Source: Sneathiella sp. P13V-1
Lineage (GTDB): Bacteria > Pseudomonadota > Alphaproteobacteria > Sneathiellales > Sneathiellaceae
Length of the DNA stretch: 64,000 bases
Assembly: GCF_015143595.1 (NCBI RefSeq)
Contig: NZ_WYEU01000002.1
Location: forward strand, 496,001 to 560,000
Reading direction: 5' to 3'
The position numbers and the translations under genes were made by a program. Each line of letters begins with the position of its first letter. Position 1 is the first letter of the stretch. Below, in pieces: positions 55,324 to 64,000 of the stretch. The notes under the pieces are model-generated. The model was not told where the DNA came from. It did not search any database and saw only the letters and a program-made list of their open reading frames with translations.

Positions 55324-55937
55324 TAAAGCGTGTCCTTCTGGCGCTGTGGCAACGCAGCGTCATATTCAGCTGCATCAAAATCCTCTTTTGCCGATTTGGT
55401 CATGGCACCCGCGGTTGGAACTTCGTCCTTTGACTTGATGTTTTCAGGCTTCCAGAGGCCGGATCTGATAATGGCGCGGGCGCATTGGAAATAGACCGCT
55501 TCGATTTTTAGGATAATCACCACACGGGGTATTTTTCCGTCTACATCAAACTGCCCTGTAAGTTCTGGATCCGTTGACAGGGTCGCAGTGCCATTAATGC
55601 GCAGGCATTCGCTGATACCCGGGATCAGAAACATGGTGGCAATACGCGGGTCTCTTAACATATTGCGGAGGCTATCAATGCGGTTGTTGCCTCGGCGATC
55701 CGGGATCAGCAGGGTTCGGTTATCCACGATTTTAAACAGCGTGCCTTCCTGATCCCCACGGGGGGAGCAGTCCAAGCCTTCTGGTCCAGATGTTGCCAGC
55801 GCAAAGAAAGCGGACTTTTCCAGCCAGCTCTGATAGGCCGGGGTCAGGTAATCTGTTTCTTTGGCAAGTGAGATCGGATTGACCTCATCATAAACTGCTT
55901 CCAATTGTTCAATGGATGAAATGATGTGATTACTCAT
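55320..55937 (-). CDS. PPOX-type FMN-binding flavoprotein (MSMEG_1061-like)
   Basis: This 205-residue protein has the pyridoxamine-oxidase-like split barrel: WLEKSAFFALATSGPEGLDCSPRGD, LLIPDRRGNNRIDSLRNML, RIATMFLIPGISECLRING and the C-terminal FQCARAIIRSGLWKP. This pattern defines a family of uncharacterised FMN proteins named after MSMEG_1061. It would bind FMN and reduce a small substrate or bind heme breakdown products; the activity is unknown. Its start overlaps the stop of the EamA transporter gene. Confidence 0.83.
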   Translation of the reverse strand: MSNHIISSIEQLEAVYDEVNPISLAKETDYLTPAYQSWLEKSAFFALATSGPEGLDCSPRGDQEGTLFKIVDNRTLLIPDRRGNNRIDSLRNMLRDPRIATMFLIPGISECLRINGTATLSTDPELTGQFDVDGKIPRVVIILKIEAVYFQCARAIIRSGLWKPENIKSKDEVPTAGAMTKSAKEDFDAAEYDAALPQRQKDTLY

Positions 55938-56827
55938 CAGACTGCCTGCTCTTTTGCACGAACGCGTTCACGATAGAGAATATAGAGGCCACTGCATACA
56001 ATTATGACAGCACCCAGAATTGTGAATTCATCTGGTAGATCCCCAAATGCGAAATAGCCGAATATAGCCGTCCAGATAAGCTGGGTGTAGGCGAAGGGTG
56101 CTGCATTAGACGCGGTAGTGTAGGAGAAGGCCAGAATGATAATAAAGTGGCTGACACCGCCAATAAGACCAATGGTAGCAAGCAAAACCCATCCCATCAT
56201 ATCCGGGGCAGTCCATTTAAAAGGCGCAACAAAGCTCATGACAACCGCGCCTACAAGGGCTGTATAGAAAATTGTCGTATAGGCGCTATCCACACCCGCA
56301 AGTTTGCGCGTTGCGATTTGGTAGGAGGCGTAGAATATGGCTGTTCCGACAACAAGGAACATGGCCGGGTGCATGACACCAAGGCCGGGCCGTAAGATAA
56401 TCAGCGCCCCTATGAAGCCCGCGAATACGGCGGCCCACCGGCGGAAACTGACTTTCTCGCCCAAAAGAAAAACTGACAGGACAGTGACAAAGATCGGGGA
56501 CGTGCTGCCCATCGCTCCGGCATCGGCAAGGGGAATATATTTCAGCGCCGTGAAGAAACAAACCGTTGCCCCTAGCAACAGCATGGATCTGAAAATCTGC
56601 AGCTTTGGGTTGGCTGTTTTAATAAGGGATGCCCCAAGCCGTGGTGCCAGAAGCACTGTCATCAATACGAAATGAAAAAAGTATCGCGCCCAAACTACCT
56701 GCTGTGGGTCATAAGTTTGATTGGCGTATTTGACGAAGCTGTCCATGACGACAAATAGGAAAAGTGCCGTACAGTAGAGAAAAATCCCTTTATAGGACTG
56801 TGACGGTATCGCCGCAGATTGAGACAT
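55937..56827 (-). CDS. DMT-superfamily transporter, EamA type
   Basis: This 296-residue protein has ten membrane helices in two EamA repeats: first repeat from ALFLFVVMDSFVKYANQTYD with FHFVLMTVLL, second with GVSHFIIILAFSYTTASNAAPFAYTQLIWTAIFGYFAFGD. Members export amino acids or metabolites. It is the first gene of a two-gene operon with the PPOX flavoprotein (one-base overlap). Substrate unknown. Confidence 0.88.
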   Translation of the reverse strand: MSQSAAIPSQSYKGIFLYCTALFLFVVMDSFVKYANQTYDPQQVVWARYFFHFVLMTVLLAPRLGASLIKTANPKLQIFRSMLLLGATVCFFTALKYIPLADAGAMGSTSPIFVTVLSVFLLGEKVSFRRWAAVFAGFIGALIILRPGLGVMHPAMFLVVGTAIFYASYQIATRKLAGVDSAYTTIFYTALVGAVVMSFVAPFKWTAPDMMGWVLLATIGLIGGVSHFIIILAFSYTTASNAAPFAYTQLIWTAIFGYFAFGDLPDEFTILGAVIIVCSGLYILYRERVRAKEQAV

Positions 56828-56879
56828 ATGGTTTCCAGTTTTTATTATTCGGCATCAGGTGGGTGTGCGCCGTTATTAC

Positions 56880-58130
56880 TTAGAAACGATCTAGGGAATA
56901 ATCGCTCATGTCAAGTTCAGTTGGTGATCCGGCGATCATTTCTGCAAGAAGCTGTGCTGAACCACAGGACAGGGTCCATCCCAATTGGCAATGCCCTGTA
57001 TTGAGAAACAGGTTGGTATATTTGCTCTTTCCTATGATGGGGGTGCTGTCCGTTGTCATGGGGCGAAGGCCACACCACCTTTCGGCTTTTGTACGGTCTC
57101 CCACATTGGGAAAGAGGCCGAGGACACTATCCAGAACCATATCTTCCCGCTTCTTATTCGGCTCCAGTTGATAACCATTCATCTCTGCGGTTCCAGCGGC
57201 ACGCAAACGATCCCCAAAGCGGCTGATCACCACATGCTGGGACTCGTCCGTCAGGCTCATAAGCGGGGCGTCATTAGCGCCCTCAATCGGTATCGTCACC
57301 GAATACCCTTTAACAGGATAAATAGGTAAATGGAGGCCGATTTTTTTGGCGAGGAAATAACTGTAACTTCCTAAAGACATTACATATTTATCAAAAATAT
57401 GTGTTTGGCCGTTTACACTTATCGAAGTGATAAGATCTTCATCTGTATTCAGCTTTTCAATGTCGCAGCCTAGTTTGAATTGAACCCCCATCTTCTCAGC
57501 AGCTTCTTTAAGGCCCAGTGTGAAGAGACGGGCGTCACCGCTTTCATCAATCTCAGATTTTGCCCCGCCAATGAAGGAGGACGTGGCTGAGCCAAGCGCG
57601 GGTTCCGCTTCCAGACATTCCGCACGGCTCAGCATGGTTTGATCAACACCTTGATCATTGAGCCATTTAGTTCGGCTTTGCATATGCCGATAGCCTTCCT
57701 CGCTATCGAATAATTTCAGGATACCGCGCTGTTGTCGGTCAAATTTTATGCCCTCATCTTCGATTACTTTATGCAAGGCGTCGCGACTGTGAAGGGCGAG
57801 ACGAAGAACGCGGCCAGCGCTTTCATAGAAGGTTTTCTCGCGTGTCGACCACAGGAATTTAAGCCCCCACATCCACATATGCGGATCATTTCGAAGTTTG
57901 AAGACAAGCGGGGCATCGTCGCGACCCAGCCATTTCACCAGTTTTGACGGAAGGTCCGGGCTTGCCCATGGGAAGGTTTGGGTAAAGGATAGTTGTCCGC
58001 CATTCGCAAAACTGGTTTCTTCTGCTGCATAGGGCTGGCGGTCAAATACTGTGACCTCATATCCCTTCTTCGCCAGAAAATAGGCAGAAGTTACGCCGGT
58101 AACGCCGGCCCCCAAAACAGCAATCTTCAC
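56880..58130 (-). CDS. D-amino-acid dehydrogenase-like flavoenzyme
   Basis: This 416-residue protein has a GxGxxG FAD motif at the N-terminus (VKIAVLGAGVTGVTSAYFLAKKGYEVTVFDRQ-type; 'GAGVTG' at 8-13), FANGGQLS, and C-terminal GLRPMTTDSTPIIGKS and NTGHCQLGWTLSCGSAQLLA, as in DadA. It oxidises D-amino acids to keto acids and passes electrons to the quinone pool. GTG 58130 is preferred over ATG 58181 because it begins exactly at the conserved block and has AAGG upstream. It is divergent from the enoyl-CoA hydratase gene. Confidence 0.85.
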   Translation of the reverse strand: MKIAVLGAGVTGVTSAYFLAKKGYEVTVFDRQPYAAEETSFANGGQLSFTQTFPWASPDLPSKLVKWLGRDDAPLVFKLRNDPHMWMWGLKFLWSTREKTFYESAGRVLRLALHSRDALHKVIEDEGIKFDRQQRGILKLFDSEEGYRHMQSRTKWLNDQGVDQTMLSRAECLEAEPALGSATSSFIGGAKSEIDESGDARLFTLGLKEAAEKMGVQFKLGCDIEKLNTDEDLITSISVNGQTHIFDKYVMSLGSYSYFLAKKIGLHLPIYPVKGYSVTIPIEGANDAPLMSLTDESQHVVISRFGDRLRAAGTAEMNGYQLEPNKKREDMVLDSVLGLFPNVGDRTKAERWCGLRPMTTDSTPIIGKSKYTNLFLNTGHCQLGWTLSCGSAQLLAEMIAGSPTELDMSDYSLDRF

Positions 58131-58246
58131 GTGACTAACCTTGCAATCGGACAATGCCTGAATGACAGACCGTTGTATCATTCAGTGTAGTTTGATATCC
58201 ATCTAGCAGTTTTCAATCCACAAAAAAACCATTAGAGTTGGCGATT

Positions 58247-59047
58247 ATGACTGAACCTTTACTATACGAACAGAATGAGGGGGTTGTAACCCTCACAATC
58301 AATCGGCCTGAGGAGCGCAATGCCCTTTCCGATGATCTCATCTTTAACGCATTCATGGATGCAGCCAACCGCATTAATACAGATCACTCTGTACGCTGTG
58401 TGATCCTGACCGGGGCGGGACGCGCGTTCTCAGCCGGCGGAAATGTAAAACATATGCGGGACCGCGAAGGCATGTTTGGCGGTAGCCCATACAATATCCG
58501 TGACAGCTATCGCCACGGTATTCAGAAAATCCCGCTGACTTTCTACAATCTGGAAGTTCCTACCATCGCAGCTGTAAACGGTCCTGCAGTTGGTGCGGGC
58601 TGTGATTTGGCTTGTATGTGCGATATCCGTATTGCAGGTGCCTCAGCCAAATTCGCAGAGAGCTTTGTGAAACTGGGTATTATCCCGGGTGACGGTGGTG
58701 CGTGGTTCCTGCCACGGACAATCGGTAAAAGCCGGGCGGCTGAAATGACCTTCACAGGTGATATGGTTGACGCGGAAACTGCGCTTGAGTGGGGGCTTGT
58801 CTCCAAGCTGGTTGCGGATGAAGATCTGATGACCGCAGCCAATGATTTGGCATCTCGCATTGCGAAGAACCCGCCTCATGCCCTTCGTCTTGCCAAGAAG
58901 CTGATGCGTGAAGGCGAGCATATGCGTCTCGATAGCCTGCTTGAAATGTCTGCAGGTTTTCAGGCGCTTAGCCATCATACTGAAGACCATATGGAAGCTA
59001 TCAATGCGTTCTTTGAAAAACGCGATGGTGACTATAAAGGCAAATAA
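58247..59047 (+). CDS. Enoyl-CoA hydratase/isomerase (crotonase) family protein
   Basis: This 266-residue protein has the crotonase core: VVTLTINRPEERNAL, GAGRAFSAGGNVKHM, oxyanion-hole segment AVNGPAVGAGCDLACMCDIRIA and FVKLGIIPGDGGAWFLPR, with Gly and acidic residues at the places used by hydratases. It acts on 2-enoyl-CoA esters in fatty-acid or amino-acid catabolism; the specific substrate is not evident. It ends with a clear terminator. ATG 58247 is chosen over an in-frame TTG at 58238. Confidence 0.88.
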   Translation: MTEPLLYEQNEGVVTLTINRPEERNALSDDLIFNAFMDAANRINTDHSVRCVILTGAGRAFSAGGNVKHMRDREGMFGGSPYNIRDSYRHGIQKIPLTFYNLEVPTIAAVNGPAVGAGCDLACMCDIRIAGASAKFAESFVKLGIIPGDGGAWFLPRTIGKSRAAEMTFTGDMVDAETALEWGLVSKLVADEDLMTAANDLASRIAKNPPHALRLAKKLMREGEHMRLDSLLEMSAGFQALSHHTEDHMEAINAFFEKRDGDYKGK

Positions 59048-59057
59048 TCTGATATCT

Positions 59058-59087
59058 GGGATGAGCTGGCCGCTCATCCCTTTTCTT
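59058..59087 (+). terminator. Terminator after the enoyl-CoA hydratase gene
   Basis: GGGATGAGC (59058-59066) pairs with GCTCATCCC (59072-59080) around TGGCC, followed by TTTTCTT. It begins 10 bases after the stop. Confidence 0.92.
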
Positions 59088-59204
59088 GAAATAATTGTAA
59101 TATTCGGCTATAATTGACCTCATACCTTGGGGCAAATTTTCTCGTATTTCTAGTCTGTAAACCCGTAGTCACGCCCTAAATCCATATAACTGAGGGGGAA
59201 AGAC

Positions 59205-61598
59205 GTGTCAGAAGATACGGGCCGCAATATTATCCTGCTTTCAGACGGAACCTGCAACAGCTCCATTGCACGTGACAAAAGCAATGTCTGGCGACTTTAT
59301 CAGGCGTTGGATCAAAGCCCTGATGAAGAGGGCAGACAAACTCAACTTGTGTTTTATGACGATGGTGTCGGGACATCGGGATTTCGTCCTTTGATGTTAC
59401 TTGGTGCTGTGTTCGGTTGGGGATTGTCACGGAACGTCAGGGACTTGTATGCGGATCTGTGCCGCCATTATCAACCCGGTGACAGGATTTATATTCTGGG
59501 GTTCAGCCGCGGGGCCTATACCGCCAGAGTTCTCGCGGATTTTATTGCCACATGCGGCGTGGTGGATGTTCATAACTCTGTGACCACATGGCCAAAAGAC
59601 CCTGACAATGTGGGGGAGCATGCGATACCAGCGGGGAGTGAGAGCGGGTTTCGAAGGCTCGTTCGACACGCCTATAAAAGTTATAGGCAACTATACTGGA
59701 AAAAGGCGAACGCAAAACTGCCAAATGTGGTGTCAGCTGTTGGCAGGTGGGTGCGAGACAACGTCTTCCGCGCCAAGGTTTTGCCGCACACAGAATTTAG
59801 GAAACGCTTTTCACACCAATGGAAAGAAGATGAGCAACCTATTGAATTTATAGGGGTTTGGGATACGGTTGATGCGCTTGGCCTGCCTGTGGATGAGCTG
59901 TCAGACATGCTAGACAAGTATATTTATCCTTATAAATTTTCCAATCATCGCCTGGGATCAAAAGTAAAATTTGCGGCACAGGCGATGGCAATTGACGATT
60001 GCCGGCATACGTTTCATCCCCTTCTTTGGGACCAACGCCGCCCCAGAGATAAAGAACGCATTCAGCAGGTCTGGTTCACCGGAATGCACAGCGATGTAGG
60101 TGGTGGATACCCTGTTAACAGTCTCGCCTATATTCCACTTTGCTGGATGATGGATCACATGATGGGGGCGAGGTTTAACCTCAGTCCCGTCAGATTTAAT
60201 AAAGGGGTTGTAGATCAATACAGGTCCTTAGCCGATCCGTTGGGGCGCATACATAATTCAAGGCGCGGTGGGGCTGTTCTTTACCGGTATTTGCCGAGGA
60301 ACATTCATACCTTGTCGCATGAGGAAGACTGGGCGAGATCTGTCAGGGTGGAGCCAATGGTTCTGCATCACAGTGTTCTGCAGCGAATTGCAGAGCAGGA
60401 AAGCGGATATGCTCCTGTGAACATTCCTGATGACTTCAGTATTTGTGATGATAAATGTCAGGTGGTCGCAAGTAGCGCATACCCCAGATATAAGGAAACC
60501 GCGAAGCAGAAAAAAACACGGGCTGAGAATTTAAGTGCCGCAGAGGATGTGATTGCCCTCGGTCGCCGGGCCTACTTTATGATGCTGCTCATTTTTCTTT
60601 TCGTACTCATTTTCCCCTTTGTGTTTCCAGGAATACCGGGATGGATTGCCCCGGCAAAAGAAGGGGGTATTTTTGCGCTGCTTATGAAAGCAGGGCGTTT
60701 CGGTTTGAGTTTTGCCGAAGGAATTTTGCCGCAATTCTGGCTCAGTTCATACTATCAACATATCTGCCAACTCGTTGCCAGCGCAGGTATTTTTCTAATT
60801 TTTTATGTGGTTGGCATAAGATTGCAAAGGATTATCGCCCGTTTTGGATATGAAGGTTGGGTGCATATCAAAGATGCAGGTGCAAACACAAATTCCCGAC
60901 CTAAAAATCCCCTTTTGAAAGCCACGAACTATTTGCGTACCGAAGGCTGGTCGCGGCGTGCGAAGTTTGTTGCATGGTATAAAGTTGCACCATTTGTTGC
61001 TGCGGTTTTGTTGGTTTTTACCTTTGTTGTTGTGGCATTTCAGACAAGCTTGGTTCCGGGAGGGGAAAAGGCTGATTTATGTCTGAATGTCCATAAGGAC
61101 GACATGAAGGAACTGTCGATTTTTGAAGACATAACGGTGGAAGTTGACCTTAAAGATCCGTGCACCCCAAGTCTGGTTCATATCGAGGAGGGAAAACGCT
61201 ATCAAATAAGCCTGTCAGAGTTCACCACAGGCAAAAAAGGTGATGTCCATGAAGGATGCCAGACAGATGAGATCTTTCCGTTTTGCGATGCATCCTATCC
61301 TGCAAATCATAAAGGTTTGAAAGATAAACTGGCAGGATTGCACCCTGCCTATCTGGCAGGACTCACACTTAAGAGGGATGTGTTTAGGCCCTGGTTTTCT
61401 TTAATGGCGCAGGTTGGGCGGCGCAAATTCTCCCGCTTTGTTTTAAACGAAGAAGAATTTGTTTTTGAGGCGATCGCGTCCGGCCCCATGTATTTCTATG
61501 TTAATGACGCAGTTGCTTACTTTTCAGATCAGCCAGATCATTTTTACAAGCAAAACAATCTTGGTAGCCTGAAAGTGACGGTAAAACGGATGGAATAG
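59205..61598 (+). CDS. DUF2235 alpha/beta hydrolase with C-terminal membrane segments
   Basis: This 797-residue protein has an N-terminal DUF2235 domain (1-400): RNIILLSDGTCNS, VFYDDGVGTSG, nucleophile motif GFSRGAYTAR (S101), EFIGVWDTVDALG and WFTGMHSDVGGGY, as in Tle1-type phospholipases. Residues about 455-482, 505-545 and 595-620 are hydrophobic and likely membrane-spanning, and a soluble C-terminal domain of about 170 residues follows. GTG 59205 is chosen with GAGGGGG upstream. Many relatives are type VI effectors, but no immunity gene, VgrG or secretion gene is near, and the membrane helices suggest a resident envelope enzyme. Confidence 0.82.
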   Translation: MSEDTGRNIILLSDGTCNSSIARDKSNVWRLYQALDQSPDEEGRQTQLVFYDDGVGTSGFRPLMLLGAVFGWGLSRNVRDLYADLCRHYQPGDRIYILGFSRGAYTARVLADFIATCGVVDVHNSVTTWPKDPDNVGEHAIPAGSESGFRRLVRHAYKSYRQLYWKKANAKLPNVVSAVGRWVRDNVFRAKVLPHTEFRKRFSHQWKEDEQPIEFIGVWDTVDALGLPVDELSDMLDKYIYPYKFSNHRLGSKVKFAAQAMAIDDCRHTFHPLLWDQRRPRDKERIQQVWFTGMHSDVGGGYPVNSLAYIPLCWMMDHMMGARFNLSPVRFNKGVVDQYRSLADPLGRIHNSRRGGAVLYRYLPRNIHTLSHEEDWARSVRVEPMVLHHSVLQRIAEQESGYAPVNIPDDFSICDDKCQVVASSAYPRYKETAKQKKTRAENLSAAEDVIALGRRAYFMMLLIFLFVLIFPFVFPGIPGWIAPAKEGGIFALLMKAGRFGLSFAEGILPQFWLSSYYQHICQLVASAGIFLIFYVVGIRLQRIIARFGYEGWVHIKDAGANTNSRPKNPLLKATNYLRTEGWSRRAKFVAWYKVAPFVAAVLLVFTFVVVAFQTSLVPGGEKADLCLNVHKDDMKELSIFEDITVEVDLKDPCTPSLVHIEEGKRYQISLSEFTTGKKGDVHEGCQTDEIFPFCDASYPANHKGLKDKLAGLHPAYLAGLTLKRDVFRPWFSLMAQVGRRKFSRFVLNEEEFVFEAIASGPMYFYVNDAVAYFSDQPDHFYKQNNLGSLKVTVKRME

Positions 61599-61601
61599 GG
61601 G

Positions 61602-62786
61602 TTATCTTACCCATTTCTTGAAGATTTTAAAAATCTCCAGTCCGGATCCCTCTGTCCGCTCGTAGCTGAACTTGATCAGGATTTTACCGCTTTCGGGATC
61701 GATCGCCATCATCTGCCCCGCATAACCTAGTGCCCAGAAGCCGGGCGCAATCTTGTTATCTGTCCACCACTGATACCCATATCCTTTATAGGACGAGCGG
61801 TATTTTATTGGGATCTGGGTCGTAGTGGCCTCAGTGAGATATTTGCCAAAGCAGTCATCCTTTGAGCGCTGCTCATATGTCCAGTTGGCGATCCGCCCCC
61901 AATCTCTAAGTGTTGCCTGAAAGCCCGAACTAGCAATTGTAGTTCCGTCTTTATCCGTCTCCCAATGGGCGATTGCCTCTGCTCCAATTTCTGACCATAT
62001 CTGTTCTTCGAAATAGGCAGCAAGTGGTTTGCCTGTAGAGCGCTCGACGATTTTGGAGAGAGAAAGGCTATCACCTGATTTGTAAGAGAATTTTTCACCG
62101 GGGGCTGAGACATTCTTATCCAGAACCGCCTCCCACATATCCCCCCACAATATACTGGAAATCGTCTCCTGACCTAACCGGAGAGGCCAGCTGGCACCCG
62201 TAAAGGGCCTCGCATACCAAGGGCTCCAACCGATGCCATGTTTAAAACCGGGCTGTCCGGCTTTGTGGGGTTTGTATGCGCCTGAACTCATCATGAGAAG
62301 TTGGCGAACGGAGGACCTGCCGTAGTTGCTTTGTCCAAATTCCGGGACAATCTGCGCGGCTTTCATATCAAGGGATTTGATGGCCCCGTTACAATAAGCC
62401 TTGCCAACAGTCATGCTGTTAAGGCTTTTCCCCATACTCATACTGAAAAATTCTGCTTTTTCGTTACCGGCGGATTGATATTTCTCAAGGAGGATTTTAC
62501 CGTCTTGCATAAGAAGAAATCCGGTTGTAGCAGGATGATCATCCATGTATTTCTCAACCGCTTCTTTGATGGAGGAAGGCAAAATGTCAGGCGCTTTTTC
62601 CAGCACTTGTTTGGATGTAGCAGCTTTCAATTCATGAGGCGTGGTCTTGCCCACCTCAATATAACCACCCGTGTTATATCCGGGATCTATCTTGTTGGCG
62701 AAAGCATCGGTGCTCATGGTGAGGGGAAACACAAACCCGGCAAGCACTGCTGAGACAGCAATTTTGTTATATTCAAGCTTTTTCAT
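61602..62786 (-). CDS. Serine hydrolase, beta-lactamase/class C-like
   Basis: This 394-residue protein has a signal peptide (about 1-30) and the class C beta-lactamase-like SxxK motif in FSMSMGKSLNS (S117, K120), a Y-x-S at FSYKSGDSLSL where AmpC has Y-x-N, and WWTDNKIAPGFWALGYAGQ near the C-terminus. Relatives act as peptidases, esterases or 6-aminohexanoate-dimer hydrolases. It is divergent from the lysophospholipase-like lipoprotein gene with a palindrome between them, and converges on the DUF2235 gene with 3 bases between stops. Substrate unknown. Confidence 0.82.
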   Translation of the reverse strand: MKKLEYNKIAVSAVLAGFVFPLTMSTDAFANKIDPGYNTGGYIEVGKTTPHELKAATSKQVLEKAPDILPSSIKEAVEKYMDDHPATTGFLLMQDGKILLEKYQSAGNEKAEFFSMSMGKSLNSMTVGKAYCNGAIKSLDMKAAQIVPEFGQSNYGRSSVRQLLMMSSGAYKPHKAGQPGFKHGIGWSPWYARPFTGASWPLRLGQETISSILWGDMWEAVLDKNVSAPGEKFSYKSGDSLSLSKIVERSTGKPLAAYFEEQIWSEIGAEAIAHWETDKDGTTIASSGFQATLRDWGRIANWTYEQRSKDDCFGKYLTEATTTQIPIKYRSSYKGYGYQWWTDNKIAPGFWALGYAGQMMAIDPESGKILIKFSYERTEGSGLEIFKIFKKWVR

Positions 62787-62838
62787 TTCCGCTTCGCCTT
62801 CATAATCTGATAACTGGTATTATATTAACATCTAATCA

Positions 62839-62851
62839 CGTTAATTTAACG
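62839..62851. promoter_or_regulatory. Palindrome between divergent hydrolase genes
   Basis: CGTTAA and TTAACG are perfect arms around a single T. It lies 53 bases before the leftward serine hydrolase gene and 18 bases before the rightward lipoprotein gene, suiting a shared operator. It resembles half of a CtrA box but does not have the N7 spacing. Confidence 0.4.
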
Positions 62852-62868
62852 GATATAATCGGCAATAC

Positions 62869-63846
62869 ATGCGCGCATATTTAAGATTTCTTGTTGTTTT
62901 CTCTTTGTTGTTTGTCGTCGGCTGTACTCCGATGGTTCAAAAAGCTGGGACCAACCCTGGTGATCCGGTGCTTGAGAACGGGCATTTCCTCGCTGAAGAT
63001 GGCTACAAACTACCTGTCAAAAGCTGGCAGGCACATGATCAGGAAAAAGCCGTTATCATTGCGCTTCATGGCCTTAACGATTACAGCAACGCCTTTGCCT
63101 TTCCGGGAAGCTGGTGGATGCAACAGGGCATAACCACCTATGCCTATGATCAGCGTGGCTTTGGCGATACCGAACAATTTGGTGTTTGGCCGGGGGAAGA
63201 TCGGATGATCGACGATCTGATCATCTTTATCAGACTGGTAAAACGGGCGCACCCAAATCGTCCTCTGTATTTGGTAGGCGAAAGCCTTGGTGGGGCTGTG
63301 GTAATGTCCGCCGCCATCGAAGAAGATTTTCCAGATGTGGATGGCATTATTTTATCTGCACCCGGTGTTTGGGGGTGGCAGTCCCTGAATTTCTTCTATC
63401 GCGGGGTCCTTTGGTTTGGGGCGCGTCTTTTCCCGGAGCAGCAACTATCGGGCAGAGGACTTGGCCGGCAGGCGTCGGACAATATTTCCATGCTTCGAAA
63501 TCTGGGGCGTGACCCCTTATTCATTAAGGAAACCCGCGTGAGTGTTGTATATGGGGCCGTGAACCTGATGGACAGGGCATACGAAAGTGCAGGTAAACAG
63601 ACACCGCCGTTGCTTCTGCTGTATGGCGCAAAAGATGAAATTATTCCAAAGCATCCTGTCGAAGATGTCGCACGGCATTTGCCATCTAAAACAGACAAGG
63701 TTTTGTATCCAGACGGTTGGCACCTCCTGATGAGGGATCTTCAGGCACCTGTCGTCTGGCGGGATATTCATGACTGGATGATGAAACGGGAAATCCCTTC
63801 CGGCCATAAAGTAGAACAATTACCACTGTTTAAAGACGCGGGATAA
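62869..63846 (+). CDS. Lysophospholipase/monoacylglycerol lipase-like lipoprotein
   Basis: This 325-residue protein has a lipoprotein signal (LLFVVGC, lipidated C19) and an alpha/beta hydrolase fold: ALHGLNDYSNAF, YDQRGFGDTEQFG, nucleophile motif LVGESLGGAV, LLYGAKDEIIPKHPV (acid) and PDGWHLLMRD (His). Relatives are monoacylglycerol lipases or lysophospholipases; here the lipid anchor puts it in the cell envelope. It is divergent from the serine hydrolase gene. Its last 17 bases overlap the end of the convergent HAD gene. Confidence 0.86.
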   Translation: MRAYLRFLVVFSLLFVVGCTPMVQKAGTNPGDPVLENGHFLAEDGYKLPVKSWQAHDQEKAVIIALHGLNDYSNAFAFPGSWWMQQGITTYAYDQRGFGDTEQFGVWPGEDRMIDDLIIFIRLVKRAHPNRPLYLVGESLGGAVVMSAAIEEDFPDVDGIILSAPGVWGWQSLNFFYRGVLWFGARLFPEQQLSGRGLGRQASDNISMLRNLGRDPLFIKETRVSVVYGAVNLMDRAYESAGKQTPPLLLLYGAKDEIIPKHPVEDVARHLPSKTDKVLYPDGWHLLMRDLQAPVVWRDIHDWMMKREIPSGHKVEQLPLFKDAG

Positions 63847-64000
63847 GGCCTTCAATCGCTTCGATCAACTCATCAAAGTGATCAATGGTGACATGTGCCC
63901 CTAGTTCACTGGCAGGCTTATCCGAATATCCAAAGGAAACAGCGATGCTTCCAACACCTGCCGCGTTAGCAGCGTCAATGTCATTATGGGTATCCCCGAC
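63830..64000 (-). CDS. HAD-family phosphatase, C-terminal end (phosphoglycolate phosphatase-like)
   Basis: The minus-strand frame is open from the window edge to a TAA at 63830-63832, giving the last 56 residues. They start with VGDTHNDIDAANAAG, the HAD motif IV (GDxxxD) plus AxxAG of Gph-type phosphatases, and end with a helix. Most of the protein lies outside the window, so the exact member is not fixed. Overlap with the convergent lipoprotein gene is 17 bases. Confidence 0.8.
   Translation of the reverse strand, partial: VGDTHNDIDAANAAGVGSIAVSFGYSDKPASELGAHVTIDHFDELIEAIEGLIPRL

Overview
The window looks like chromosome of a mid-GC alphaproteobacterium. Lineage markers are the gene order protein-isoaspartate methyltransferase / tolC / popZ (DUF2497) / valS, a TTAA-N7-TTAAC CtrA-type site, a VPLPA-CTERM surface protein, a rutR-type TetR regulator and a tail cluster with the gene order of alphaproteobacterial gene transfer agents. 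A marine Rhodospirillales-like genus (Kiloniella- or Terasakiella-like) is only a guess. Two tRNA genes are present, Asn-GTT and Cys-GCA. No rRNA, CRISPR array, transposase or integrase was seen.

Layout. 1-8.4 kb: the 3' part of a siphovirus/GTA-like tail operon: tail tube, tail assembly chaperone with a probable -1 frameshift, short tape measure, DUF2460, DUF2163, NlpC/P60, a 1100-residue hub protein, a fibre and two small membrane proteins. 8.4-13.0 kb: a GrlR-like gene and an RND efflux pair, leftward. 13.07-19.25 kb: an AT-richer segment bounded by a 42-bp near-perfect direct repeat, one copy of which is the terminator and CCA end of tRNA-Asn. It carries an orphan soluble TraG/VirD4-like ATPase, a CHASE2 membrane protein, an SH3-like secreted protein, an M48 lipoprotein protease with a C-terminal repeat region and a CII-like HTH protein; this is a probable genomic island without integrase. 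19.4-23.5 kb: YqaE-like protein, flavin oxidoreductase, MscS channel, tRNA-Cys. 23.6-27.7 kb: a leftward operon of unrecognised genes (one of 908 residues, three of about 110, one of 57).

27.8-37.2 kb is one metabolic module: a complete Opp/Dpp-type ABC importer, an unusual AroM-LuxR fusion regulator, a DUF917 protein and a hydantoinase/oxoprolinase-type protein. Together they suggest uptake and ring opening of a hydantoin-, thiohydantoin- or lactam-like compound. 37.3-43.1 kb is the core block pcm-like/tolC/popZ/valS.

43.2-64 kb is mixed core and accessory: two uncharacterised genes, an MFS exporter, a VPLPA-CTERM protein, an OmpA-domain membrane protein with a Cys/His N-terminus, ilvD, trhO, an Uup-like ABC-F ATPase, a rutR-like regulator divergent from an M20-type amidohydrolase, a PPOX-type flavoprotein, an EamA transporter, a D-amino-acid dehydrogenase-like enzyme divergent from an enoyl-CoA hydratase, a DUF2235 membrane hydrolase, a beta-lactamase-like serine hydrolase divergent from a lipoprotein lysophospholipase-like hydrolase, and the end of a HAD phosphatase.

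The best candidates for something undescribed are the 23.6-27.7 kb operon, the AroM-LuxR fusion with its catabolic module, and the cargo of the tRNA-Asn island. All functions are inferred from reading the translations by eye; no database search was run.
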